Origin: Carboxylicivirga fragile | GTDB lineage: Bacteria; Bacteroidota; Bacteroidia; Bacteroidales; Marinilabiliaceae | Reading direction: 5' to 3' | NCBI GenBank assembly: GCA_025499625.1 | Contig: JAFMVD010000029.1 | Coordinates: 1 to 64,000 of the forward strand | DNA: 64,000 bases | Shown: piece by piece, positions 45,135-54,699 of the stretch | Numbering within the stretch: the stretch's first letter is position 1 | How the letters are laid out: the number at the start of each line of letters is the position of its first letter | Position numbers and translations under genes: made by a program | Notes under the pieces: model-generated | What the model was told of the DNA's origin: nothing | Seen by the model: only the letters and a program-made list of their open reading frames with translations | Databases searched by the model: none

Positions 45135-46514
45135 CTATTCCCATCCACCGCCTAGGGCTTGATAAAGCTTAATGTAGGCGGATAATAATTTCTGCCTGTT
45201 TTCAGCAAGACCAATTTGAGCATCAAATGCCTGACGTTGACTTTCGAGGTACTCAATGTAGCTGGCAATTCCTTTGTCATATCTTTCGGATGATAAAAAG
45301 GTTGCGCTTAATGAGGCTGTAACGTGCTCCTGTATTGCCGCTTCTTCCTCCTTTAAGGTTGCAATTTCAATGAGTAAATCAGCCACTTCTTTGAAGGCTT
45401 TTAAAGCTACATTTTGATAGTTATAAATAGCTGCTTCCTTTTTACTTCTTTCCGCTTTTACACGGTTGGCATTTTGATTCCAATGAAACAATGGCCCAAG
45501 AAGACTACCGCCCACATTCCATGCAGCGCCACCGCTTGTTAATGTGGACAAATCATCACTAGCTCCACCAAACATACCTGTAAGACTAAAAGAAGGAAAA
45601 CGATTAGCTTGTGCAACACCTATCATGGCATTTTGTGCAACTAACTCTTGTTCTGCCAATAGTACATCGGGTCTTCTTTCTAATAAATCAGCAGGTATTC
45701 CAACGGGGATCTCAGGTACGTAAGATATGTCCTGCAATTCAACATTGGTTAGTAATTCACGAGGATTTTCACCAAGTAAGATGCTTAGCGTACTTTCAGA
45801 ATGCGCAGCCAAGCGTTTATACAATGGGATGGATGTTGCCGCTATTGCTCTTTGAATTTGGGCATGGTTTAAATCAATTTCCGGAATAATACCAGCATCA
45901 AAACGTTGTTGTATTAGGTTTAATGAGCTATCTCTTATAGCATATGTCGATTCCGAGATAAATTGTTTTTCCTTATATTCCAATATTTGAAAATAGCTTG
46001 TTGCCACAGCTGTTACCAACGAAAGTTTAAGCGATGATAAACCATATTCTGTAGCTAAATATTGTGCTCTTGACGCTTCATTCAGTCGTCTGAATTTACC
46101 CCAGAAATCCAATTCCCAACTAGCTTGAGCACCAATAACAAAGTTATTACTTATTGATTCTGATTGAACGAAGTTGAAATTACCACGTTGTGCCTGACCT
46201 GTTACGCCAAACTTAGGTAGCATTTCAGCTTTTTGGATATTTAATTGATACATGGCAGCTTCAACTTTCTCAGCAGTAGCTAGTACATCGTAATTGTTTT
46301 TGAGAGCCGTACTAATTAAAGTATCTAAAATTGGATCGTCAAATACCGTCCACCATTTAATAGCATCATTAAAAGTAGTGTCACCCTCTGAGAAGCGGAA
46401 CGATTCAGGTGCTTCCACTTCTGGTCGGGAATAGTTTTTACCCATCTTACAACTTGCCATGCTTACAATTATCACAGCAAAAAGTAGGAGTGTTTTATAT
46501 ATGTTTCTCATCAT
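45135..46514 (-). CDS. RND efflux outer-membrane factor (NodT/OprM type lipoprotein)
   Basis: 459 residues with a lipoprotein signal (lipobox MASC near residue 22), then KNYSRPEVEAPESFRF. Two outer-membrane-efflux (TolC-type) repeats follow, with long coiled helices (ADLLERRPDVLLAEQELVAQNAMIGVAQANRFPSFSLTG is diagnostic). It forms the outer-membrane exit duct for the pump encoded upstream. Its ATG overlaps the pump stop by 4 bases (ATGA), so translation is coupled. Substrates cannot be told from sequence. Confidence 0.93.
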   Translation of the reverse strand: MMRNIYKTLLLFAVIIVSMASCKMGKNYSRPEVEAPESFRFSEGDTTFNDAIKWWTVFDDPILDTLISTALKNNYDVLATAEKVEAAMYQLNIQKAEMLPKFGVTGQAQRGNFNFVQSESISNNFVIGAQASWELDFWGKFRRLNEASRAQYLATEYGLSSLKLSLVTAVATSYFQILEYKEKQFISESTYAIRDSSLNLIQQRFDAGIIPEIDLNHAQIQRAIAATSIPLYKRLAAHSESTLSILLGENPRELLTNVELQDISYVPEIPVGIPADLLERRPDVLLAEQELVAQNAMIGVAQANRFPSFSLTGMFGGASDDLSTLTSGGAAWNVGGSLLGPLFHWNQNANRVKAERSKKEAAIYNYQNVALKAFKEVADLLIEIATLKEEEAAIQEHVTASLSATFLSSERYDKGIASYIEYLESQRQAFDAQIGLAENRQKLLSAYIKLYQALGGGWE

Positions 46515-49500
46515 GATTCTTTCTTTTCTTCAGTCAATGCTCTTTTTTCCTCGTATTTACCTAATTTCCCTATTAATACGAAAAACATAGGGTAAAGAAA
46601 TACTCCGAGTATAGTGGCCAACGTCATACCACCCATTAATGCCATTCCCATTACCTTTCTTGATTCAGCACCCGATCCGGTAGCAATTACCAGTGGAAAT
46701 ACCCCTAGTATAAATGAGAAAGCTGTCATCAAAATTGGTCTGAATCTCGATTTAGCAGCGCTAATTGCAGCATCGAATAGGGTTAGACCTTTATCAAATT
46801 CTTCTTTCGCAAATTCAACAATTAAGATGGCATTTTTAGCGGCCATGCCAATTAACATCACAAAGGAGACTTGAGCAAAAATATTATTCTCAAAAGTTGG
46901 ACTAAAAAGACGTCCTACCCACAGTGCAAGCAAAGCACCAAAAATAGCAAATGGTGTTCCCAATAAAATACTAAAAGGTAAGGACCAACTTTCGTATTGA
47001 GCTGATAAAATCAAGAACACAAAAAGCAAAGAGAAGGTTAATATAACACCCAAAGAACCGGAAGCCTTCTTTTCTTGAAATGACATAGCATTCCACGCAT
47101 AGCCCATGTCAGCAGGCATTACTTCAGCAGCAACCTCTTCAAGTGCATCCATTGCCTGTGTTGACGTATAACCAGGGGCTGGGCCACCTGTGATTTCAAC
47201 TGAACGAAACAGGTTAAAGCGGTTGGTGTATTCAGCACCCGATATTGGAACAATTGTAGCTAATGTAGCCAAAGGAACCATATTGCCTTCATCATTTCGA
47301 ATGAAGAAATTGTTAATGTCTGCTTCCGACATTCTATATTGAGGCTCTGCTTGAATATACGTTTTGTATAAGCGGCCAAAGCGCGTAAAGTCATTTACGT
47401 AAGCACCACCCATAAATGCTCCAACGGTGGTGTAAAGATCGTTAAGGTTAACGCCCATTTTTAAAGCTTTCTCCTTATCAATATTCATATATCGCTGAGG
47501 AACGTTGGCCTGAAATGTGGTGAATGCTCGTCCAATTTCGGGTCTAGCATTGGCAGCTTGCATAAATTTAGCAGCGTTCGCTGCTAAATAAGCAGGTTCA
47601 TTACCTCCCTTATCCTGAAGCATAATACTAAATCCAGAACCGTTACCTAAACCAGGAATCGCTGGAGGGCCAAAAGCAAAGGCTTGAGCTCCTTTTATTT
47701 TCATGAAGAGTTGTCGATTAACCTGTTCAACAAGTTCTTCAGCAGTTAGATCTCTCTCATCCCAATTTACTAAACTAGCAAACATAAAGCCAGAATTAGA
47801 CGACATGGCACCCGAAAGTAAACTAAAACCAGTTGCGTTCGAAACGTATTTTATTTCAGGGAATTGCATTAGTATTTCTTCGATCTCTTTGGCAACTGCA
47901 TCCGAACGTTGTAACGAAGCTGCATCTGGTAACTGCATATTCACAAAGAAATAACCCATGTCTTCTTCAGGAATAAAACCTCCTGGTACCAACTTGCCAA
48001 ATAAACCAGCACCAACTGTTAGTAATACTAAAAATATCACTCCTCTTTTAAGTTTACGAGTAATCACGTTAGTGTAACTCATGTAACTGTCGGTAGACTT
48101 ACCCATCCACTTGTTAAAAGCACCAAAGAATTTACCAAGAAGTCCTTTGTATGGTTTTGGCTCCTTTAAAAGAAGTGCTGATAATGCCGGACTTAAGGTA
48201 AGTGCGTTAACAGATGAAACGATAACAGAAACTACAATTGTAATGGCAAACTGTTGATAGAGTCGTCCTGTAATGCCTGCCATTCCAGCAACAGGAATAA
48301 ATACTGCAATAAGAACGAGTGTTGTTGCTATAACAGGTGCGGTAACCTTACGCATGGCATCCAATGTGGCTTCCTTTGATGTCATTCCATTGGCTATATT
48401 AACCTGAACCGCTTCTACCACAACAATGGCATCATCTACCACAATACCGATGGCCAGAACTAAGCCTAATAAGGAAAGTACATTTATGGTAAATCCCAAA
48501 CCAGGGAAGAACATAAATGCGCCAATTAATGAAACTGGGATAGCTATGGTTGGTATTAGTGTAGCTCGCCAATCCTGAATAAATATGAATACCACAAGAA
48601 TTACCAGAATAAGGGCAATGATTAAGGTCTCGATAATGTCATTTATACCCGCTGTAATTGGAGCCGTTGAATCTAACGAAACATCGTATTTCACGCTTTC
48701 AGGAAATGAAGCGGACATTCTGGCCATTTCATCCTTAACCTGGTTTGCCAATTCTACAGCATTGGAGCCTGGTGCTTGGTATAGTGCAATGATAGAACAG
48801 GTTTCGCCATTTAATCGTGTAAAAGCACTATAGGTTTCAACCCCAAGTTTAATGGTTGCAACATCTTTTAATTTTACCTGTGATCCGTCTGATTGAGTTC
48901 GAACTACTATATTACCAAATTCCTCAGGTGAGTTAAACCGTTCGGGCATTCTCACCGTATAGGTAAATTCCGTTCCGGGAGGGGCGGGTTCAGCACCAAA
49001 TTTTCCTCCAGGTACAATCACATTTTGTTGATTAATCGCATTAAGTATTTCCGGAACTGTTAAGCCCAGGCCTGCTAATCTATCGGGTTTTACCCATATA
49101 CGCATAGAATAATCTGATGCACCAAGAACGTTAACACGGCCAATACCTTTGATACGGGCTAATTGATCTTTTAGGTTGATTAAGGCATAATTACCAAGGA
49201 AATCCTGATCATATCTTCCATCCGAGGTAAGTGTGACCAACATAAGAATATTCGGCAGGGATTTCTCGGTTGTTACACCATATTTTTTAACCGACTCAGG
49301 TAATTTAGCGGTTGCTGCAGAAACTCTGTTTTGAGCCAATACAGTGTTCATATCAGGATCCGTTCCAACTTCAAACGAAATGTCAATTACCATACTACCA
49401 TCGTTGGCATTGGTCGATTTCATGTAAATCATGTTGTCAACACCATTGATCTGCTGTTCCAGCGGTGTGGCCATCGATTCTTCCACATTTAGCGAGTTGG

Positions 49501-49666
49501 CTCCAGTATAAGTTCCCCTAACTTGCACAATTGGCGGCGTTAGGTTTGGGTACTGCTCAATTGGCAGCCCTATTAAAGACACAACACCAACAATTATAAT
49601 AACAATGGCAATTACCATTGCTACAATTGGTCTGTGAACAAAAAAGTTTCCTTTATTTTCTGACAT
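46511..49666 (-). CDS. RND efflux transporter permease (AcrB/HAE1 family)
   Basis: 1051 residues from the ATG at 49666 (MSENKGNFFVHRPIVAMVIAIV); an in-frame start 14 codons earlier would overlap the adaptor gene. It is a resistance-nodulation-division pump with twelve predicted membrane helices, two large periplasmic loops, and the proton-relay motif GLVLAIGIVVDDAIVVVEAV in TM4. The second repeat has MLIGMAAKNAILIVEFAKE. Members export drugs, bile salts, dyes or detergents. It is the second gene of an adaptor-pump-duct operon. Confidence 0.95.
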   Translation of the reverse strand: MSENKGNFFVHRPIVAMVIAIVIIIVGVVSLIGLPIEQYPNLTPPIVQVRGTYTGANSLNVEESMATPLEQQINGVDNMIYMKSTNANDGSMVIDISFEVGTDPDMNTVLAQNRVSAATAKLPESVKKYGVTTEKSLPNILMLVTLTSDGRYDQDFLGNYALINLKDQLARIKGIGRVNVLGASDYSMRIWVKPDRLAGLGLTVPEILNAINQQNVIVPGGKFGAEPAPPGTEFTYTVRMPERFNSPEEFGNIVVRTQSDGSQVKLKDVATIKLGVETYSAFTRLNGETCSIIALYQAPGSNAVELANQVKDEMARMSASFPESVKYDVSLDSTAPITAGINDIIETLIIALILVILVVFIFIQDWRATLIPTIAIPVSLIGAFMFFPGLGFTINVLSLLGLVLAIGIVVDDAIVVVEAVQVNIANGMTSKEATLDAMRKVTAPVIATTLVLIAVFIPVAGMAGITGRLYQQFAITIVVSVIVSSVNALTLSPALSALLLKEPKPYKGLLGKFFGAFNKWMGKSTDSYMSYTNVITRKLKRGVIFLVLLTVGAGLFGKLVPGGFIPEEDMGYFFVNMQLPDAASLQRSDAVAKEIEEILMQFPEIKYVSNATGFSLLSGAMSSNSGFMFASLVNWDERDLTAEELVEQVNRQLFMKIKGAQAFAFGPPAIPGLGNGSGFSIMLQDKGGNEPAYLAANAAKFMQAANARPEIGRAFTTFQANVPQRYMNIDKEKALKMGVNLNDLYTTVGAFMGGAYVNDFTRFGRLYKTYIQAEPQYRMSEADINNFFIRNDEGNMVPLATLATIVPISGAEYTNRFNLFRSVEITGGPAPGYTSTQAMDALEEVAAEVMPADMGYAWNAMSFQEKKASGSLGVILTFSLLFVFLILSAQYESWSLPFSILLGTPFAIFGALLALWVGRLFSPTFENNIFAQVSFVMLIGMAAKNAILIVEFAKEEFDKGLTLFDAAISAAKSRFRPILMTAFSFILGVFPLVIATGSGAESRKVMGMALMGGMTLATILGVFLYPMFFVLIGKLGKYEEKRALTEEKKES

Positions 49667-49676
49667 AATTGTTGCT

Positions 49677-50846
49677 TTACAGTGCTGGTTGTTGACTTTT
49701 AAATTCAATCAATTCTGGTTCGATAATAACACCATTTCTTACTTTTTGTAGAGCATCAATAACGATTTTTTCACCCACTTGAAGGCCTTCTTTTACGGCC
49801 CAATAATCGGCCAGTCTATCTCCAACAATTATTTGGCGTGATTCTACTTTGTTCGAATCATTTACTACAAATACAGAATGTTGTCCTTGTAATTCACTTA
49901 CACAACGCTGAGGTACTGCCAAATATCCTCCATTATTATCTATTTCAATTTTTACCTTGGCATATTGTCCTGGGCGCACAATTGAATTTGGATTTGGGAA
50001 CGCCGCTTGAATCAATATTGCACCAGTTTTACTGTCAACACCCCTGTCTAAAAAATTAATTTTTCCTTTGTGCGGATGAATAGACCCATCGGCTAGAACT
50101 AATTCCAAATAATCTTCCTCATTTTCATCAACTATTTTTTCGCCTTCATTCTTATTTAGGCCATATCGTGCTACAACTAAATATTGATTCTCAGGAATGA
50201 AGAATTCAACATGAATATTGTCAATACGAGAAACGGTGTTTAGAATCACGGGATTCGGAGATTTCCCAACGTACTCACCTTCTTTTGCTAAGGTTTTTCC
50301 AATAAGTCCGTTGATTGGAGATTTAATCCTGGTATAACTTAACTGAATTTGCGATAAGCGTAATACAGCCTCTGCAGCCTCAACAGCAGCCTGTGCCGCT
50401 TCGAATTGTGCAACAGAAGCGTCGTAATCCGACTGACTCACTGCATTTGTTTTAGCAAGTGGCTCATATCTATTAAGATCACTTTGCGCTTTAACAAAAG
50501 CTGTTTTTGCCTCAGCTAACTGACTACGTTTGCTAGCTACTTCTGCTTCGTAGGGTTGAGAGTCTATTGTGTATAGGAGTTGTCCTTTTTTAACTGGTAG
50601 TCCCTCATCAAAATGGATGCCTTCTAAATAGCCATCAACTCTTGCGCGAATGGGAATATCCTTAAAGCCATGGACCATCCCAACGAACTCAAAATATATT
50701 GGAATGTCTTGATTCTGTACTTCTACTACAGTTATTCTCTGTGGTGGTAGTTGCGCGTTCTTATTCTTCTGCGAACAATTAGTAAATAGCATTAATAGCA
50801 CTGTGCTACTAGCTATAAAGGCGAGTAGTTGAGTTTTCTTCATCAT
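49677..50846 (-). CDS. RND efflux periplasmic adaptor subunit
   Basis: 389 residues from the first of two adjacent ATGs at 50846. The frame opens upstream, but the signal sequence MMKKTQLLAFIASSTVLLMLFTNC, with lipobox FTNC, fits this start. Membrane-fusion-protein layout: lipoyl half-motif (RARVDGYLEGIHFDEGLPVKKGQLLYTID), an alpha-hairpin (SQLAEAKTAFVKAQSDLNRY), the second lipoyl half (SYTRIKSPINGLIG) and beta-barrel domains. It links the inner-membrane pump to the outer-membrane duct and is the first gene of the operon. The long leader region upstream holds a leftward terminator-like hairpin (50968-51011). Confidence 0.93.
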   Translation of the reverse strand: MMKKTQLLAFIASSTVLLMLFTNCSQKNKNAQLPPQRITVVEVQNQDIPIYFEFVGMVHGFKDIPIRARVDGYLEGIHFDEGLPVKKGQLLYTIDSQPYEAEVASKRSQLAEAKTAFVKAQSDLNRYEPLAKTNAVSQSDYDASVAQFEAAQAAVEAAEAVLRLSQIQLSYTRIKSPINGLIGKTLAKEGEYVGKSPNPVILNTVSRIDNIHVEFFIPENQYLVVARYGLNKNEGEKIVDENEEDYLELVLADGSIHPHKGKINFLDRGVDSKTGAILIQAAFPNPNSIVRPGQYAKVKIEIDNNGGYLAVPQRCVSELQGQHSVFVVNDSNKVESRQIIVGDRLADYWAVKEGLQVGEKIVIDALQKVRNGVIIEPELIEFKSQQPAL

Positions 50847-50967
50847 ATTTAAATAGGGTACACATTTATATAAGTACAAAATAAACAATTTTATTCAAGC
50901 CATAACAGTATGCTAGTATATATTGTTCGAGTTTTGTTGCCTTTAATTAAACTAATTCGAAAATGTT

Positions 50968-51011
50968 AAAAAAATGCCCCGTTCAATTAGGAAAGAAGTA
51001 AGAACGGGGCA
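50968..51011 (-). terminator. leftward terminator-like hairpin upstream of the efflux operon
   Basis: TGCCCCGTTC (50975-50984) pairs perfectly with GAACGGGGCA (51002-51011). In the leftward direction seven T follow. No gene lies to its right on that strand, so it may be a leader attenuator of the efflux operon or the end of an unseen small RNA. Confidence 0.6.
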
Positions 51012-51493
51012 AGGGGAAAACAACCTGTCTGGAAAGTTTGAAACAAAATAACAAAAAAGAAAGCATAATGATTATTGAGAGTTACCTAATTGTGATGAAG
51101 TTGTGTTTTTGATAGATTAAATTGAAATTATTATACATAAAACAAGTTTCAATAATTTGACTTCGCATTTGGTAATGTTTTTACAAAATTCTTTTTCACT
51201 GAAGAATATTCTCCTTCTCGACACTAGCTATATAATGGTCATTTGATTTCAGTTTGCATGAGTATAAAAATTGTATGCAAAAGTATGCGTTGTTATATGT
51301 TTGCTTACTGTTTAGTATTCGTTGTAATTAAAATTGGTATTTAATTTTTTAACAAAAATTTACAAGTGTAGTGTTTAGCTTTGTTTTTGTAAGTGTCATG
51401 TATAAAGTGATTTATAATGTTTGAGATGTTGTTTGGGGAGGTGGTGAATTGGGTTTAAGTATTAATAATTGTAAATGCAATGAATGAAAATAA

Positions 51494-51513
51494 TTGTGCA
51501 AGCGTTTGCACAA
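51494..51513. promoter_or_regulatory. LacI-family operator upstream of susC
   Basis: TTGTGCAAGCGTTTGCACAA is a near-perfect palindrome with the LacI/CcpA-type CG centre. Its complement shares 17 consecutive bases with the site at 58887-58903. It covers the predicted -33 element of susC and is the likely target of the LacI regulator at 57765. Confidence 0.8.
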
Positions 51514-51536
51514 TAAGAATTTTAATTTCATATTTG
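51505..51536 (+). promoter_or_regulatory. predicted susC promoter
   Basis: TTTG (51505-51508) and CATATTTG (51529-51536) are separated by 20 bases, the spacing of Bacteroidetes -33/-7 promoters (TTTG, TAnnTTTG); the -7 box has one mismatch. The -33 element lies inside the operator, so repressor binding would block it. Confidence 0.55.
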
Positions 51537-51581
51537 TAGCGATATAGGATCTAATAATTCGTTTAACCTAAATTAATACAA

Positions 51582-54500
51582 ATGAAAAAAGATCAGAGTT
51601 CAAGCAAGTTGAATTCCTTATTAGAAAAGGGATGGCTTGGTAAACGCCTCATGATTCTTGCAGTTTTCTGCATTTTTGGCTTGCACGGACATGTGTTTGC
51701 GCAAGAGACAAAAACAATAACAGGTACAGTTACCTCTTCTGAGGGAGAAACTTTACCGGGTGTAAATGTTTTTGAAAAAGGAACAACTAATGGTACAGTA
51801 ACTGACTTTGACGGAAAGTTTTCATTGCAAGTTAGTGATGATGCGACCTTAGTAGTAAGTTTTATTGGTTTTACCACACAAGAGATTCTTGTGGATGGAA
51901 AATCAAATTTTGATGTTATACTACAGGCTGATATGACAGACCTGGACGAGGTTGTTGTAGTTGGTTATGGTATTCAGAAGAAGTCTGATGTAACTGGAGC
52001 TATTTCTACAGTGAAACCTGAGGAATTAGTTAAACGTGATGTTGCTTCAGTTGATCAGGCCTTACAAGGACAGATGGCTGGTGTGACTGTTACGCAAGGA
52101 TCAGGTACGCCAGGAGAATCACCTAATATTACAATTCGTGGTCTAGGATCATTAAATAATACATCTCCTCTTTATGTAGTAGATGGTATGATGTTGGATG
52201 ATATCGCGCATATTAATGCTAAAGATATTGAGTCTTTGCAAGTATTGAAAGATGCTTCTGCTTCTGCAATTTATGGTTCGCGTGGTGCAAATGGTGTTAT
52301 TATTGTAACAACTAAAAAAGGACAAGCAGGACAAGGTAAAGTTATGTTCTCTGGTTACTATGGTATTCAGAATTTTGGACATACACCTGAGTTAACAAAT
52401 GCTAGCGAATGGGCAATGTTAAATAACGAAGCACGTTTAGCGGCAGGAATGGAGCCTAATTTCTCGAACCCTGCTTCTTTAGGTGAAGGAACTGATTGGT
52501 TAGGAGCTATTACAAATGAAAATGCACCTATTCAAAGTTATGACCTTTCATTTTCTGGAGGTACTGAAAAAAGCACTTATTTCATTAGTGGTTCATATTT
52601 CAATCAAGAAGGTGTTATTAATAAATCCGATTATGATCGTCTATCGGTGCGTATTAATTCAGAGCATAGGGTAAAAGAGTGGTTAACTGTTGGTGAAAAT
52701 GTGACTGTTACAACTTCTAATCAATCTACTATTCTTGAAGGTGATGAGTGGAATAACCTTTTGATTACACCATTAAATATGGAACCAACAACTCCAATTT
52801 TTAATGAAGATGGAACGTATGGTGTTTCAGGTAATCAGGTTAATAACCCTGTAGCTGCTATTGACAATACTTTTAATAATAGAGAGTCGTTTAGAGTGTT
52901 AGGTAATTTATATGCTGATATTGCTCTAATGAAAGGTTTGGTTTTTAAAACCAACTTAGGAGCGAATATGGCATTTAATGAGGATAACTCTTATAATCCA
53001 ATTTATTTTGTGTCGATTACCGACCAAAATGAAATCAATAGTTTATCTAAGGGGCACGATAGAGAAACTTCATTGTCATGGACTAATACTTTAAACTATA
53101 ATACGAAGTTTGGTGCTGATCATGATTTTGCAGCAACTGTTGGTACGGACTATTACGATCAAACCTTTGAATGGGATGGATTGTCTGTTACCGACTTCCC
53201 AACTGATGAAGAAGATTACCGTATTATTGATAATTCACGTAATAAAAATGAGGCTGTTTCGTATGGAGCTCTTTTTGAAAGTCGTCAGATTTCTTACTTA
53301 GGACGTGTTAATTATGCGTATAAAGGGCGTTATTTATTAACTGCTAACTTTAGGGCTGATGGTTCATCCAAATTCGGATCCAAAGAAAAATGGGGCTATT
53401 TTCCATCATTTTCTGCAGGGTGGCGTATTATCGAAGAAGATTTCATGGATGGCGTTGAGTTTGTTAGTAATTTAAAATTGCGTGCTGGTTGGGGGCAGAT
53501 TGGAAATCAAGGCGCTATATTTAATTATGTTCAATCGACTTTAGCAAGCACAGGTTTGAATTATGTGTTAGGATACCCTAAGTCTGTAGTTAATGGTACT
53601 GCATTTCAGGGTGTTGGAAATGATGAAATTAAGTGGGAGACTGTTGAGACAACTAATATTGGTTTAGATTTTGGATTATTAAGAGGTAAATTGTCTGGTA
53701 GTTTCGAATATTACATCAAAGACACTCGAGATATGATATTGGATCCTCCAGTTCCTGGTCAAACTGGTGTTGAGTTACCACCTTGGCAAAATACTGGTGC
53801 AATGAAAAATACTGGTATTGAATTAGCTCTTAACTGGCAGGATAAAGTTGGAATTGTTGAATATTCGATAGGAGGTAATATAACAACTATTAATAACGAA
53901 GTTATTAGTCTTGGTACAGAGGGTAATGTTATTTCTAATGGTGATTTCAGGAGTGCTGGTTTTGTAAACCGTACTGTTGTTGGTCGACCTATCTCCAATT
54001 TTTATGGTTTAGTTGCTGAAGGTTTATTCCAAAATCAGGCTGAAATTGATGCTTATTATGCAAATGCTGGCGGTGCACCTTCAAACGTTGCTCCTGGAGA
54101 TATTCGTTATCGTGATGCAGATGGAGACGGAGAGGCTGATTATGACTTCATAGGAAGCCCTATTGCAGATTTTACCTATGCAATTAATGGTAGTTTGTCT
54201 GTAAAAGGCATTGATTTTAGTTTCTTGCTGAATGGAGTACAAGGTATTGATGTATATAATGGACCTGATTATTATCAGTTGAATTCAATGGCATACTGGA
54301 ATACGTCTAAGGAAATGTTGAATCGTTGGACGGGTGAGGGAAGTACTAATAATCCGCGTCATCCACGTTTGAATGCGAGTGATTCGCATAATACACGTAT
54401 TTCTAGTCGTTACGTGGAAGATGCTTCCTTTTTAAGAATTCAGAATGTTCAGATTGGTTATACTTTACCTTCTTCTGTTGTTGAAAAGATTAAATTAGAA

Positions 54501-54659
54501 AGTTTACGAGTATATGTAAGTGGACAGAATTTGCACACTTTTACTGAATATACTGGTTATGATCCTGAAGTTGGTGGTTATGGAACTGAAATAGGTTTAG
54601 ATAGAGCTACTTATCCTACGCCACGTACCATTACATTTGGTATCAACCTAAGTTTCTAA
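51582..54659 (+). CDS. SusC/RagA family TonB-dependent outer-membrane transporter
   Basis: 1025 residues. A long N-terminal export signal ends near HVFAQ. A carboxypeptidase-regulatory-like domain (about 45-125; ITGTVTSSEGETLPGVNV) precedes the TonB box region DEVVVVGYGIQKKSDVTGAIS. A plug domain follows (about 150-260; ITIRGLGSLNNTSPLYVVDG, VLKDASASAIYGSRGANGVI), then a 22-strand beta-barrel to the end (ITFGINLSF). It imports glycan oligomers through the outer membrane with its SusD partner, 40 bases downstream. It is the first gene of the PUL and is preceded by a LacI operator. Confidence 0.95.
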   Translation: MKKDQSSSKLNSLLEKGWLGKRLMILAVFCIFGLHGHVFAQETKTITGTVTSSEGETLPGVNVFEKGTTNGTVTDFDGKFSLQVSDDATLVVSFIGFTTQEILVDGKSNFDVILQADMTDLDEVVVVGYGIQKKSDVTGAISTVKPEELVKRDVASVDQALQGQMAGVTVTQGSGTPGESPNITIRGLGSLNNTSPLYVVDGMMLDDIAHINAKDIESLQVLKDASASAIYGSRGANGVIIVTTKKGQAGQGKVMFSGYYGIQNFGHTPELTNASEWAMLNNEARLAAGMEPNFSNPASLGEGTDWLGAITNENAPIQSYDLSFSGGTEKSTYFISGSYFNQEGVINKSDYDRLSVRINSEHRVKEWLTVGENVTVTTSNQSTILEGDEWNNLLITPLNMEPTTPIFNEDGTYGVSGNQVNNPVAAIDNTFNNRESFRVLGNLYADIALMKGLVFKTNLGANMAFNEDNSYNPIYFVSITDQNEINSLSKGHDRETSLSWTNTLNYNTKFGADHDFAATVGTDYYDQTFEWDGLSVTDFPTDEEDYRIIDNSRNKNEAVSYGALFESRQISYLGRVNYAYKGRYLLTANFRADGSSKFGSKEKWGYFPSFSAGWRIIEEDFMDGVEFVSNLKLRAGWGQIGNQGAIFNYVQSTLASTGLNYVLGYPKSVVNGTAFQGVGNDEIKWETVETTNIGLDFGLLRGKLSGSFEYYIKDTRDMILDPPVPGQTGVELPPWQNTGAMKNTGIELALNWQDKVGIVEYSIGGNITTINNEVISLGTEGNVISNGDFRSAGFVNRTVVGRPISNFYGLVAEGLFQNQAEIDAYYANAGGAPSNVAPGDIRYRDADGDGEADYDFIGSPIADFTYAINGSLSVKGIDFSFLLNGVQGIDVYNGPDYYQLNSMAYWNTSKEMLNRWTGEGSTNNPRHPRLNASDSHNTRISSRYVEDASFLRIQNVQIGYTLPSSVVEKIKLESLRVYVSGQNLHTFTEYTGYDPEVGGYGTEIGLDRATYPTPRTITFGINLSF

Positions 54660-54699
54660 TTGGATAAAATTTTTAGAACAAAAGTTAAAATTAAAAGAA

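Larger units (their letters stand above)
50847..51581. promoter_or_regulatory. divergent regulatory region, efflux operon and PUL
   Basis: About 735 bases without a gene, separating the leftward efflux operon from rightward susC. It contains a leftward terminator-like hairpin (50968-51011), a LacI-type operator (51494-51513) and the susC promoter (51505-51536). The rest is AT-rich with no recognisable element. Confidence 0.6.

Noticed and set aside
51593-51877. 94-codon minus-strand ORF over the susC start
   Set aside because: Antisense of the conserved susC N-terminal domain; the operator and promoter point to rightward transcription.
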